From Treponema sp. (GTDB taxonomy: Bacteria > Spirochaetota > Spirochaetia > Treponematales > Treponemataceae): a DNA stretch of 32,356 nucleotides. Below are positions 15,118-30,100 of the stretch, in pieces. The stretch spans positions 1-32,356 of the forward strand of contig JAKSTM010000024.1 in NCBI GenBank assembly GCA_024402565.1, given 5' to 3'. The notes beneath the pieces were generated by a model. It did not search any database, was not told where the DNA came from, and was given only the letters and a program-made list of their open reading frames with translations. A program made the translations under genes and the position numbers. Every line of letters starts with the position of its first letter. Positions within the stretch are counted from its first letter, which is position 1.

Positions 15118-18100
15118 CTACTGCTCGTCACGCAGGAAGTCGACGGCAAACATAGAAGCATTAATTCCAACTGCCACTTTATTTGTTACATTGGCTTTTT
15201 CTTTTGCATCAAGAACAAGACTGAGTTTTGTATCCTCTGCTTCATAAACTGCAGGGTCTGTCATACATTCCCATACAACCTGGGTAACAGTTTCATATGA
15301 ACCTCCAGCCTTCTTCTTCTGTGAAGAATAATTTGTTGCATAAGCAACTTTTACAGCACTTGTTGTATTCAATTTTGCGGCATCCATATAAACAATATAT
15401 GGATTTGCCTCAAGTCCAGTTCCTCCCGAATTTCCAAGCTTAATATCTGTCCAGCGACCAACAGCACTTGTTGAATCTACAACCTGCCAAGTTACTTCTA
15501 CATCGCCTGATTTTAGATTAGCATATGGAACATAGCCATAACAAAGAACACTGTTTGTAACATCCTGAGCCACTATGTGCAGTCCTCCTGCAGAATCCAT
15601 TTCCATACTTACATAACGTCCAAAGTCAGAACTGTTACTTGGATTTTTTAATTTTGAATAAGTCCAAGCAGTTTCAGAACCGCCTGCCACTAAAGTTCCA
15701 TCTACACGACCAGTTTTTGGTGCAGTTGAACCACCCTTTGCAACCTTCAAACAATGATTATATTTGTCATAATAAGCAATTACTGGAATTGGCTCTGTAT
15801 CTGTTTCACCAGAAACTTTGAGTTTAATGTCTGACCAGGCTCCACAATCCCAAGTACTGCCATTAAATTCATTCTGAACTGTATCATATCCGTCTACTAC
15901 TGAATAACCTTCTGTAGGGTTATCCCAAGTACGCATTGGACTTCTCATATATGTATAGTTTACATCCAGATTCTTCTGATCAATATGTTTTGAATACTTC
16001 AAACAACGAGCATATGTATCATAGTAACAGGTATAAATATGGTAATTTGTTCCGTCAAAATGAACCGCAATCTTTGGATTATCAAACTGATTATTATGTT
16101 CATCCATTCCATCACTTGAATCACGGCTTAACGCATTTCCATTTCCCTGACTTTCAATAGCATATTTTTTCCCGCCATTCTGAGCGTCCTGCATATAATA
16201 TCCCTCACGCATAATCAAAAGCCCTTGTCCCCAAGTATTTCCGTTTACCAGACCGTTATCAAGAATTACATAGAATGGAATATTATTTGCCATACAAACA
16301 TCGACTTTTGTAGGTGGAGTTTTAAAGAAACCGTCTGATGAATTACATACACTCGTTCCCCTTACATGACTTACCTGTGCGGCGTCTGTAGAACTAGAAT
16401 AATATACCTCATCAAAAAGCATCTGGTCATTTGATCCCCAAATTGCGAAAATATCATTTTCGTTTACTGATTTTCCCTGCTTAGAAACATACTTTGTTCC
16501 ATTTTCTGTGAATTTTTCCAGAGTACCACTCAAAGGATTATCACCCTTATCCATATATCCGCCAGTACTCCAAACACTCAAGTAAACATCATCTGTCCAG
16601 AAGTTTTCACCGTCTTTGAACTTACCGGTACTTTCATTGAGAGTGCCTTTTGTAATGTTATACTTCTTGTTTGCGTTTGTGTTGTTTGGAGTTGTCACTG
16701 CACTGGCTCCAGTTCCAACAACCACTTCTACCCAGCAAGAGTATTCTGGCATTGCAACATCAATATATCCGTTTGCTTTTGTGACATTTGCATTAGCCAC
16801 AGTAGAAACTTTTGTTGAGGCATTACCCTTCATTCCTGTTGTGCCATTTGATTCATAGAAATTCACTGTATATGTAGCAGTACTTGTAAAATTCATACCA
16901 TAAATACGGAGTTTACGGCCTGCTTTTACGGCACCCACATATCGTCCAAGACGAGAACGTGAAAGTTGGGTTTCGGTCGTTCCATCTACTACAGCAAGCT
17001 TCTGAATATATGGAACACAATCTACAGTGTACTTATTTGTTTCAGATACAGCGGTAGTCTGGGATTCAGCATCTGAGTTTCTATTTGTATTGCCATCTTC
17101 GGCATAAACATAAAGTGTTTTTTCATTTGCCACGCCGTATTTTGTCATATTCATTTTGAATATGAACTCAATTGTCTGACCATCAAGAGTAATTCCGGAG
17201 TCCTCTGTTACTTCAAAGTCTTCCCAACCTTCTGGCCAACCTGTAGTCACTTTTTCCCATTCTTTATTTGTGGAATTCCACTGACCAACCAAAACAGGTT
17301 CTTCTGCATCCGGTTCTTTTACATAAATCTTTGTCACTTTTGTAGCATCATAAGCAGAACCACGGAAAAGAACTGTTCCTGCAATATCAGGATTTACTTC
17401 ACCAAGATCTGCTTCAAGATCGATATGACCACGTGGCATATCATTTGAATCAAGAGCAACACTTGAGTCTGTCCAACTGTCCCAATAGAATGGATGAATT
17501 TTTGCTACAGGAGGTGTGTTATCCTTAATATCAACAATAAGATCTACAAGCTTCAAATACATGTAACAAGAGTTTGTACCTTGAACTGTATCATCGGTTG
17601 AATCCCAGAAAGTGAATGAAATATTTCTGTGACCAACGCCGTTGTTTACATCTTCATCAGGACTTTCAGCCCCAATATTATAATTATCTACCAGGAAAGC
17701 CCAAATATTATTTTGAACCGAAGTACCATTTACATCTGTATAACCTCTGTTTGTTACCAGTAAACAGTCATCCGAAAGAATTGAACCATCACCAGATTTC
17801 TTGTCTGTAAACATTACATCAGTTGTCTCATCACCAGAAGAATTCTTTATTTTATTTCCTTTAGCAATCGTATTTACTGTGTTTTTAGTTTCACTATCTG
17901 CAGCACGATTCAGAACCATCTTAATGTCTTTATCACCAGAAGAATAGTTTCCACCAACAAATTCAGGAACTACAGCAAGCTTATCTTTAATTCGGAAACT
18001 TGTTCCCTTGTAAGAAGAAGTAGACATTGTGTAGGCAGACTGACGTCCATCCTGATTCAAAACGTCATATGTAACAAATTCCGAATCACTGAATTTATTA

Positions 18101-21100
18101 TCGCCTGAAAGATCCGTTCCCAAATGCAGTTTTACAAGACGAGGAGCATTGTTCTGAACTGAACATGCGTAGCTGGCGGCGCTTACGTTTCCGGCTTTAT
18201 CCCAAACGAATACAACCATTGTTCCAGGACCGTCCGGAATATTTGTTGACTGAATTGAAGCATCCCATGTCCAGGTTCTCTGACTCTTAATAATGCTTTC
18301 TGGCATTCCGTCTCCATCATCACTGTTTGGATAAGAAGTAAAGCCAAGTCCGTCTTCGTCTGTTTTTTCAGAACCTGTGTTTTCTACAAACTGCATGAAT
18401 GGGAAGAATACTGTAGCATTTCCACTTCCATTTATTACAGGAACGTTTGTTGTAAGAGTTATTTTCTTGTTTCCAGAATCGACTTTATCGATCTTATAGA
18501 AATTACCACCCACTTCCACATATCCTGCTTTCTTAATGTTTTCATTTACAGAATCTCCACCCTTAAGTGTAATCTGAGAGAATTTTTCAGTTCCAATAGT
18601 TACTTCAGAAATTGAAACACCTGTATATTCTGCTCCATACATTTTTTGTTCACCAAGTTCTTTTTCTGCAAGTTCAAGACTAGTTCCATCTTTTGCTTTT
18701 ACCAGAATCTCTTTACTTGCCGACATAGGATCGTATATACGTGCTCTGTATTTTGAAACATCACTTACATCACCACGGATGAAGTAGAATCCAACTTTGT
18801 CATAACCCGAAGCTTCATCTGTTGCACTTCCGGAAATTGTGAACTTACCATTTGAGTTTACAATTTTGTGTGTAGATTCATCGGCACTTTCCCATTCTTT
18901 ACTGTTGAACTGGAAACTGTTAATTGTAGGAGCAGTGTTATCAAAATTGATGTGATATTCACGATAAGCCGAAGCTTCATTTTCTTTGTAGGCAACAACC
19001 TTAACATAAATATCAGATTTATTTGAACTTGCTCTTGGTAAAGGAATGTTTATTGTATATCCTTTCTTTCCTGTTTCTGTATATCTTTCAGCTACAGTAG
19101 AATCTGTAAGATCCAGTGTCTTAATTGTTGCTTTTGCAGCATCATTCAAACCAGCCTGAGTATCTGCTGTGTAAACCATTACCTTTGTAACATCAAGCTT
19201 ATCAACTGCCACTATCTGAAGTTTTGCGTCACCCTTAACATACATATCCTGTACATAGTCGGATGTTGAATCAGCAATGATTTTTGCATCCTGTTTGATT
19301 TCAGGAATGTTTGTATCGATGTTGAAATACTGAACCGGAGACCATGCACCAAATACACCATCAGATGCAAGTGTTACTGCACGAACAGCGACACGATAAA
19401 CACCGGTTCCTACGCCACCAGTTTTTATCAAAGTGTCATCATTCTGGAATTCAAGATTTTCATTTATTACTTTATACCAGTTAGAAGGATTTGTTCCCGA
19501 AACATCAATTCCCCAGAATCCTGTAGATCCTCCAATTCCATCCCAGTTAATTGCTGCCCCACTTGTTACAGAAACGCCATCAGATTTGATAATCGTGAAT
19601 ACTTTATTTTCTGAACCGGAAATCTTATATCCAGCAACTTTGTCCATGTCGTCCGATGAGAAATCTGTATTCTTTGTAACATCAAACTGAACAAATACTT
19701 TTTCTACATTACCTGCACCAGTTGCGGTTCCCTTTGCGGCACCACCACTAAGTCGGATTGTTCCATTCATTACCTGTGGATTTTCATCAGTTCCTGCCGG
19801 ATAAGCAACGTTTGTTGAAGGACGTCCACCAAACACATTGTAAATGATTGTGAATGATTCAAGATTTTCATTTCCCAATTTATCTACAGTGTAGAAATAA
19901 ATCGGAAGATTATATACGTCTTTACGAACTACAGAAATATTCTTGAACTTCGAATTTGGATCATCTGAAGACATTGATGGAAGTCCAGTAAGAGAAACGC
20001 CAGTTACTGTTGTCCCTGTAAAGTCCACAGTATGAGCCGGGGAGTTTACAAGGTCTTCTGAATCCCCGTTCATATATTTTTTTATTTTTGTAGTATCAGC
20101 TTTATTGCTGCCATCCAGATAATCATCATTCAATACCAGATAACCGTATTTTGCTATTCCGGCTTTATTTGAATTTGGATAATCAGTAAATTTCAAATCC
20201 CAAGAAATACCACCTGTCTGTTCATCAGCCCAGTTTGCAAAATTAGTAATTTCTACTTGTGGTCCCTGATTATCAACAGTAAATGATCCACTGCTTGATG
20301 ATTTTCGTCCTGCATTATCTATTATTTCGAATGTTACATCGTATCTGCCCGAAGTCCATCCTGAAATAGAAATAGCTGAAGAAGTGAATACAGCCTTCTT
20401 GCCATTAGCAGCGATTGTCACACTAGGTTTTTCATTCTGAGACAAATCATTAAATGTTTCAGAAGTTTCAAGAGATGTTTCGTCTTTTGAAAGTGTATAC
20501 CAGTTGCCATTTAATTCTGCCCTTGCAGAAGTAAGGCCAACGGCATCAAGTGCTGTTACTGAAAGTTTAATTGAGTTTGTATTTCCTCCAACGACTTCAG
20601 TTTCAGCCATTTCTTTTTCTGCAGTTGCCCCAACCTTCATTTCTTTTATAGCTGGGTTTACAGTATCAGCGGTGTATTTTATTACAGCGCTATTATCTAC
20701 AGAAGAGCTATTTCCTTTGTAAATAATTTTTGGCATGTCCATGACTTCATTAGATACAGCAGCTGTTACAAATTCAGTTCCTGCTGAATCTTTAATGTAG
20801 AAGTACATTGTCTTTTCGCCATCTGAACTAACAGCAGGTGTATAATCAAAGATTCCATTTTCATCAATTGTCAATGTTCCTTTCTGAGTATATCCCTGCC
20901 ATTCTGTAATCGAATGATTTACAGAATCGATTTTGAAAACACAAGTATCGTCCCATGTATCATCATCAGAAATATTTCCCGAAATTGTTGGAGTCTGAAG
21001 AATCTGTCCATTTGAACTGAGATTTTTGAATTCTACTACAGGGCGGTCTGCATCCTGATCAATTGTTACTGTCAGCTCCTTCGAAGTTTTGTTCTTTGCA

Positions 21101-24100
21101 ATATCTGTTACAGTAACACGGAATTTTGTCTGATGGCCTGCAGTTGTTGAATCTGCATCAAAATTAAGTATAGAAGTTGTAGCATATGTTGATTCATCAT
21201 AAGTTGGAATTACAAATGACCATGCTGCTGTTGAACCACCCATTGTAAGTCCGAAGCCACCATTTTCTTTTGCGTCAGTTACGTCTTTCCATGAATCTTC
21301 TCCCGTCTGGAATTCAACCTTAACTGAAGCTACTCCGTTCAAATCGTATGTTGTTCCTTCAAGTGTCAGGTTCTTGTTACCAACATTATTCTTTGCAGTG
21401 GTTTTTATTGTTGCATCTGGTGCCGCTTTATCAATACCTATATTTGTATTTGTATATGCAGTATTTCCGGCAACATCAGTTACCTGAACGTAAATTTTAA
21501 ATGTGGCATTCTTCGACGCAAATTTTTCTTTTGCAATTGTTCCACTTACTTTCCCTGACTCAGCAACTGAAAGATCTGCTGCACCACTTTCTGGAGTTAC
21601 AGAAGTTGCAATAAGATTTCCAGCTGAAATTGAATCTATATATACATCAACCTGTTTAATTCCAGACTTCAATGTACCCCTTTCATCTTTTACTTCAATT
21701 TCGAAATCAGAAACATCAATGTCATTACTTCCATTTACACATGCAACTGCGGCTGGATTTCCCATTACAATTACAGGAGCTTCTTTATCTACAGCTGCAC
21801 GATAAGCGGATGAATAAGAATAGTTTCCAGCTTTATCTACTACTTTCAAATAAAGGTAATTCTGACCGTCTGGGAAAGAAATATTCTTTGTCGTATTTGG
21901 ATCACGGTTTGCACCACTAATTGTTTCCCAAAGGTTAGAAGCCACCTCATTAAGTTGTGTTTCAGTATTATCAGAATCCAAAATCACATAAGAAACTGAA
22001 TCGACACCGCTACCATTTGTGTCCGCTGCCACAGGTTTTACAGTTACAGAAGAATTGTTTCTTGGCTCTGCGCTGGACGGTACATTGTAAGTCGGAGTCA
22101 ATGTAGAATTTACTGTATCAATTATTACTTTGAAAGTTTCAACAACAGTATGTGTTCCTGCTTTATCTTTTACGGTGACAGAGAAATCCCATGTTCCATT
22201 TGAAAGATAATTTTCTTCTGCGGAATCAGTAGAATCGAGAAGAACTTCTGCAGCCCAATTCCATGAAGAGTCAGTTTCTGCTGCATTCTTAGTAGTCTTG
22301 TTTACCAATGTTTTTGTTGTTCCCGCATTTACAGCTTTTACAACAATGCTTCCCAGCTTATAAGAATCTGTTGCAGAACCGCTCAAAGTAAATTTATGTT
22401 TTCCAGAAACAGAATCAAGTGTGTCTTTCAGATTTGCATAGACACTTGTTCCATTTCCTAAATCTTCTGAAGCAGTTGCTCCACGTTTTATTTGGTTTGT
22501 TCCCATTACAGGAGCTTCCGAATCAATATTCAAAACATAAGTAAATTCATCTTCTGAACCGTTTGTATCCACAGTTTTGAATTTGATTGTGTGAGGTCCC
22601 TGAGAAAGATTTGAAAGTTCTTTTGTCCAGCTTGTTGTTCCTGGAAGAACTTCGTATTCTGCGGCACCTTCTTTAAATGAAACAGACTGTACACCTGTTG
22701 CATCTGATGCAGAACCTGTAAGAGTTAGTGTATTAGTTGTCTGCCATCCACTTTCTTTTGTATCAGCATCAAATGAATGTGAAGTGATCTTTAATGCCGG
22801 TGCAGAAACATCCCAACGAATCTGTGAACTTGATTCACTAGTTTTGTTTCCGACTTCATCTTCAACAGTTACTTTATATGAATAAAGTCCTTCAGACAGT
22901 TTTGTTTCTGAACCTGTAAGGGCTGGAAGTGTTGTACCACTTGTCCAGCTTCCTTCGGAAACTTCATATTCAAAAGAAGTTTTTCCACCTGAAGGATTTG
23001 TCTGTTCAACTTTTACAACAGATTTTCCACTATGAATTCCTTCACTTTCAACTTTTAGTCCACGTGTATCAGAAGCGGTTCCTGAAAGAGTAAACTTTTC
23101 TTTTGTAGAAGCTGCAAGTGCATTTATTGAAACTACAGGTTTATTAAAGTCCACTTCGAATTTTCGATCCACAACACTTGAAACATTTCCTGCATTATCT
23201 ACTGCGTAGACATGAAGATAGTATGTTCCTTCACAAAGAGCATCTGCCGAAGATGTTTTTCCTTCGATAAATTTCTGGTAGAAATTCCAGTTAAGAGTTC
23301 CTGTTGCTTCTTTCCATTCGCCTTCACCTGCAGTTGCAGATACGGCTGTATCCACACGATATTTTACCGAACTTAAACCATTAGGAAGATTATCTTTTGC
23401 TTTTCCTGTGATTTTAAAATCTTCAACTTTTGCTACAGTTGAACCATCTACTGCAAGAGTTGTAACCGCTTCGATTTCAGGAGCGGTAGTATCAATTGAT
23501 GTGCTTATAAGACTTGTCGATTTTGATTTTCCTGATTTATCTTTGAAAGTTGCTTTAACTGTATAAACGCCATCATTTTCATGAGTTGTTACATTTACAG
23601 GAAGAATTACTTTCCAGTCTCCACCTGAAACAGGAACTGACTTTGTTGCTCCTGCATAAGAAGTTCCATTTTTTGTAACCGCAATTTCCATTGAGTCAAA
23701 ATATGTATCTGTTACAGTTCCAGTAATTTCAACTTTTGTTCGGTCGCCCTCACCATCTTTTACGCCGTAATAATCAAGAACAGAATTTTCTACAACTACA
23801 GGATCTTTTGTATCAGCTATAAACTGAATTGGAGAAGAAATTTTCTCATTTCCAACTTTATCAGTTGCTTTAATAAAGATTGTGTATTCACCTTCCTGAG
23901 ATTCAGGAATCACACCAGCATCAACTTTTACAAGCCATGATGAACCACTCTTTGAAGCATCGTCCCAATCCTGGAATTTATTTGCTTCCAAAGGAGCTGC
24001 TACTTTTCCTCTAGCAATGAAATATTTTACTGAGTCTAATCCTGACTGATTTGAACTTCCGTCTGTAGAATCACATTTTATTTTAATTGCTTTGAGAGCA

Positions 24101-27100
24101 TCGTAATATTCTTTTAATGCTGTTCCGTCTTCATTCTGAATATTTGAAATAGATGGATCTGTTTTATCCAGAACTACTGTCCATACAGATGAAGTTTCCT
24201 GAAGTTCTGCTTTTTCTTTTACTTCAACTTTGAACTTCCATTTTCCGTCTGTAAAGTTTGCATCGTAAGACCATGTCCAGTCTTCACCATTTTCATCTGA
24301 AGATACAGTTACCTTATCTTCATTAACCTGATCCCCGATTCCGCCTTTATTAATCAGGACGACTGGAGTTTCATTTCCACGCTGCGCAGTAAGTTTAAAT
24401 TCTCCTAATGCAAGATTATCGTGGGCCTTTCCTGAAACGGTAAAGCCTGAATCCTTTTTATTTACATTATATGACTCGCCTTCTGTAATTACTTCCGAAG
24501 TTCCACCTGCTGTTCTCTTAAGGTTCAATGAACCAGAAACTGGAGCTTCTGTATCAATAATAAATTCGCCTGTAGGTTTTACTGAAGTTTTATTACCAAC
24601 GTTGTCTTCAGCATAAGCGTAAACTATGTATTTTCCTTGACCGCTTACATCTTCGTTTGCAATCCAACTACTTGCAGCGGCTACTGCTTTCCATCCCGTA
24701 CTTCCATTTGTTGGGGCAGAGGCAGTTGCAGACAAAATCTGATAATATACATTTTTTACACCTGAACCTGTATCACCTACAGTTCCGTTTACAGTAACTC
24801 GTGAAGACTTTGAACTATTTGGTGTTACAACTGTAAATATTTCAGGAGGAGTATTATCCACTTTTACTGAAACAGTCTTTTCTGTGTTCGTCTGATTTGA
24901 AACATCTGTTACAATTACGCGGAATGTATAATCACCGTCTCCTGAAAGTTTTGAAAGTTTAATAGCTTTTGAGAATGTGTATCGTGAAGTACTTCCGGTT
25001 TCCAGTGAAAGTGCAACATCTGTTGCATAATCTGAATAATCTCCTGTATCTTTCTTTACCTGGATTTTTGCTGTTCCAGAAATTCCATTTGTTTCCACAA
25101 CTGTTCCACTAAGTGTGAAATCAGCATTTGTCATAGATGAAGAGGAAACAAAACTTTCTACCACTGGAGCATTTTTATCGAACTCAAAGTAACGGGAAAC
25201 AATTGAACTTTTATTTCCTACCTTATCTTTTGCGAAAACATTAATATAATATTTTCCTTCACTCCAGGCTGTTACATTTCCAGCATCTGTTGAATCTATT
25301 TTTCCTTCTACAAAGTTTTCCCAAATATTCCAGCTTGTTGCTGTATTACTTGCCGATTTCCAGTTTGAATCTTCTGTATCAGTAACAGGGTCATTTTTAG
25401 AAATCATATAGAAAACAGATTCCAGATTTGCATCAGTTACAGTTCCTTCAAATTTATTATTCAGTGAAGAAAGTCTGTTTGTACCTGCAACTGTTGTTGA
25501 GCTGTCAGAAGGAGTTGAAATTTCTATTTCTGGATTTTTTGTATCCAGGAGGAATGAGATTCCGTTTAATGATCCCGTATGCTCTGCATTATCTTCTACT
25601 GTGAGATCAACAGTGTATTCACCGTCAAAGGCTCCGTTTGTTCCTTTAGGCATTGTGAAAGTCCAGATTCCAGAAGTTTCAGTAAATTCTGGTTTTTCAC
25701 TTCCAGTTCTATTAGTTACTTCCTCACCACCTTTCTTCAGAACATAAGCAAGTGACGAAGAATTCAAATATTTATCTTCCACTGTTCCAGAAATAGTTAC
25801 TGTATCTGAGAACACACCTGCATTTGTTGTTGCTTTAATTACTGGAGCGGCGCCATCACAAATTAAGACCTTAGATTTTACCTCTGAAGTATTTCCTGCA
25901 AGGTCTGTTACCCAAACAGAAATTGTGTGAGGTCCTTCATCTATAGAATTGGCATCAAGTTTTACAGTCCAGTCTCCAGAAGTTTCTGTAAATGATGAAG
26001 CCGGCTGCCATCCACCTTCATCAATTTTATATTTAGCATTTTTCAAGCCAGAATATAATCCAGTTTCTTTAGATTTATCTTCAGAAGATTTTCCTGAAAT
26101 CGTCAGAGTATTTTCTTTCTTAAAGTAATTTCCATTTGTAAGTTCTGGTTCAAAATTCCATGTACTTGAATCGTCTACAGATGGTTTATCAAAATCAAAA
26201 ACAACATTATAAGACACTGAATTTTTCTGATGGAATTTATCTTCTGCTTCAAACTCCAGTGTAAACTTTTCTGTTGTATTTGCGTACTTTGGATTTATAG
26301 TAAAAACAAAACTCTGTTGTGAATCGTCTTTTGCCACAGCTGTTGCTGTAGTTCCATTTGTTGCTTTTACTGCCAAAAGAGAAACGTCATCTTTTACTGT
26401 GAAGGTTCCTGTAAACGCTTCGTTCTTATAGTAAACTCCATTTGTGTCTCTATGATTTCCCATATCTGCTTGGAATTCCACTCCGCCACCAATAATTTCC
26501 GGAGCGCCTTTATCTACACCAAAATGAATCTCATTTGTTTCCTTAGAAGCAGCCGAATATGGGACATCTTTAAATGTTGTGTAGCCACCTGCATTATCTG
26601 TTGCCACGATTCTGATTGTATGATTTCCAAGTACAATCAGATCTACAGAACTTACATCAAATAAAGTTGTAAGTGGAATATTAAATGAATATGATTTTTT
26701 ATTTTTAAATGAATTTACAGTATATGTTTTTTCCGATGAAGTTCCTTCATCCATAACGAATTTTACTTCTACAAGTTCATCATCATCTGTAACTGTTCCT
26801 GTTACTTTTCCATCCGGCTTCATAACATTGTTTGTTGCAGAAATATCAGTTTCATTATAATTAGTGTTGTTTAATGAATCCAAAACAAATACTGGATCAT
26901 CTGAACTTCTCAAAACTTCAAAAGGAGTGCTTGATGCGGGAGAAGTGTTTCCAGACGTATCTTCGGCATAAACATAGAAAGTATGCTGCCCGTCAGAAAG
27001 TTCTCTTGTATCTACTTCGAAAGTAAAGTTTTTAGAACCACTTTCATTTTCAAGACAAACATATTTCTGATCATCAGTTGCAGTATCTTTATTATCAATG

Positions 27101-30100
27101 TACCAGTATATTTTATGAAGTTTTGTTTCATCGCTTGCGAGACCTGAAATTTTTACAATTCCATTAACTACGTTATCTGTACCAGAAAGAGTTGTAGGAA
27201 CTGCACCTGAAACATAACCAATAGAAGGTGCCAGAATATCTACACTAATATTTATAGGATCTGAATCCTTATAATTTCCTGCCTTATCTGTTGCACGAAT
27301 CTTCAATGAATGAGTTCCATTCAAAAGATCTTCTGCACTGATTTTAATTTCATATGAAGAGCCCGTATGAGTAATATCCGGAGGAACATTTGTTTTTTCA
27401 TATTTATATGCAGAGTCACCTTCGTAAAGTTCAACTTTATTTACACCGCTAACAGCATCTGTAATTGTTGCTGTAATAAAAATATGTTGTGTATTATTTG
27501 CCAGAGTAATCTGAGTTTTATCTGCACTCTGTCCTGTAATTACCGGCCCCTGTGAATCCGGAACGATAATAACTGTCTGGCATGGATTTGCCGCAATAGC
27601 AGAAATGTTTCTTGAATTATCTTTTGCTGCGATGTAAAGAACATATTTTTCACCATCGTCATAGCCGGAAGAAATGTCTACGGCTTTTGTCCATGTACCG
27701 CGTTGTTCAGTTTCTGTTGTTGTAAATGTAAGTTTATTTGACTGATCCCAGTCTTCAGCCTTATAAGCATTTCCTGCTTCATTTTTTTCTGGTTCACCGT
27801 CTGACTGTTTAATCAGTTTATAGAAAACATAATCCTGAAGTCCTGAACGATTGTTTACGTCACCTGTATCCCACACTTCACCAGAAATATTTAATGGGTC
27901 TCCCGCTTTTACATAAACTGTTGTTTCTGCCGAATTTACTGTTGCTCCTGTAAGAGCCGGATTATATTCATTTGGTCCGATTCTCTTAATTGAGAAACCT
28001 GGCATAATTGCATCCAGAAGATAACTGAATGAAAGAACAGTTTTCTGTCCGAATTCATCTTCTGCTTTGTAATAAAAAGTTTTACCTGTTTCACCAACTT
28101 CTTCGCGTGAAATTGTATCTTCCCATGAACCTTCTGCATCTACCGAAATTGATGAAGAAAGAACTGTTAAACATTCTTTTTCTTTAAAACGCTGAATAAC
28201 AAAAGAAGCTCCATCACTTGCTTTTCCTTTTACTGGAATTGCTGTGTTAGCGGCCTGAAGCGCTCCAGAATCTGTAGAAATTGTAAAGTTTGGTGCACCA
28301 TCGTCTACCGCTACAAGGAAGTCAGCGGTTTTTGCGCTGTTAAATCCAGTGTCATGTTTTGCTGAATCCGAAACTACAATACGAACTTTAAACTTACCTT
28401 CTGTGTCTGATACTTTTGCCTGAATGGCTTTTGTTTTATCACCACCGACAGTGAAAGTCTCTTTTGGTTCAGATGGGAAATCACTTCCTTCTGGAGCAAC
28501 AAAAACCTGAATTGTATCAATACCGTCATCATCAGAAATAGTTCCAAGAATTACAGTATTTGTAATAGTTCCGAAAATATTATTTGTTTTTCCCTGATGA
28601 CTTGCTCCAACAATTCCTTCAACTGAATTCAATTTTGAATCGGCATTGTTAAGCTCAATCACCGGCTGGTCAGTGCTCTGATCAATATTCAAAACCACTG
28701 CACGGCGAGTTTCGTTTCCTGCAGAATCTGTAGCATAAATCGCAACGACTGCATTACCCTTTCCACTTTCATCATCCCAAAGTGTTGTGTCTATATCAAA
28801 ACCAACACCAGAAATGTCTTCTACTACTTTGCGGGCACCTTCATCTTCCCCGGCTTTTGCAATTGCATATTCAACTTTTTCCACAACGTTCATTGCGTCG
28901 CTAACTGAAGTTTTTATGTTTACCACACCGTTTACATATGATTTTGTAACTTCATTTTCGATTTTTGAAACTGTTGGAGAAACTGCCGCCTGACCAATTA
29001 CAGGACCTGTGCAGTCCCAGGTTACGGAAATTCTTTCTGAAGTTTTCTGTTCCGGTTCTTCAGGGTTAATTGCTGTAATACGAATCACGAATTTTTTATT
29101 ATTCCATTCATCTGGAATAGTACATTCAAATCCCGATTCGGCAAAAAGATCTGCCTTCATTGTTCCAAGCAGTGTATCTTCACCTGAAAGATCTGTTGAA
29201 AGTCCCAGGTTAAACTGAAGATTTGGAATCAGGTCGTCAAGTTTTGCTGTTCCGCAAATAACCAGTCTTTCGGCAGCGCTTAATTCAACAGTTGAAGTAG
29301 AAGTTGATTCTTTATTTCCCGCTTCTGATTTTCTTATAAGTTTTGTAAGATTGATTTCTGGTTTTGCATTTGCACTTACAAGTTTAAATCCGTAATCTGT
29401 ATTTGCGTAGTTATGTATTTCACGTCCGTTTTCATCATATCCGTAAGATTTGAAAACGTAGAATTTTCCAATTGCCATTTCTGGCTGATACTTTGTTCCA
29501 ATAGTAACATCAACGGAATAAGTAGAACCTGTTGTTTTAATACGATTTTCACGGGCAGCTGGATCGGCTACAAGTGGATTTCCATTTGCATCAACAATCA
29601 CTTCGCCCGCTTTATTTTTGTAAGGTGCAAAAAGCATGATTTCTTTTGCATCTTTTCCCACAACACCGTTTGAATCACATTCAACCAGGGAAATCCCGAT
29701 TGTATCTTTAATAATATAATATTCATCAAGTCCCGAAAGAAGGTTTACAGTAACTGTATTGTTATTTGTAAGTTTTGCGCTTTCACGCATAAGAACTGGT
29801 GTGGCGGCATCTCCTTCGCCTTTCAGTTCTTTAAAATTCGAATAGCTTGAAATTGTATATCTTGGATTATTTCTTGGATCCAGAGAGAAAGAAGCCTGTG
29901 TAATCGCATTTTCTTTGATTGCTGTACGGGCAGCATTTAAAGAAGCTTCTTCTTCTGCCGTTCTGGCTTCCGATTCTTCTACGGAATCATATGTTCCTTT
30001 AATGATTTCATAGAACCCGGAACTTTTATACTGTTTAATAAATTTTGAAACTTCACTTTCAAGGTAAAAACAAGTTGAATGATTTCCTTTGTCACCCTCT

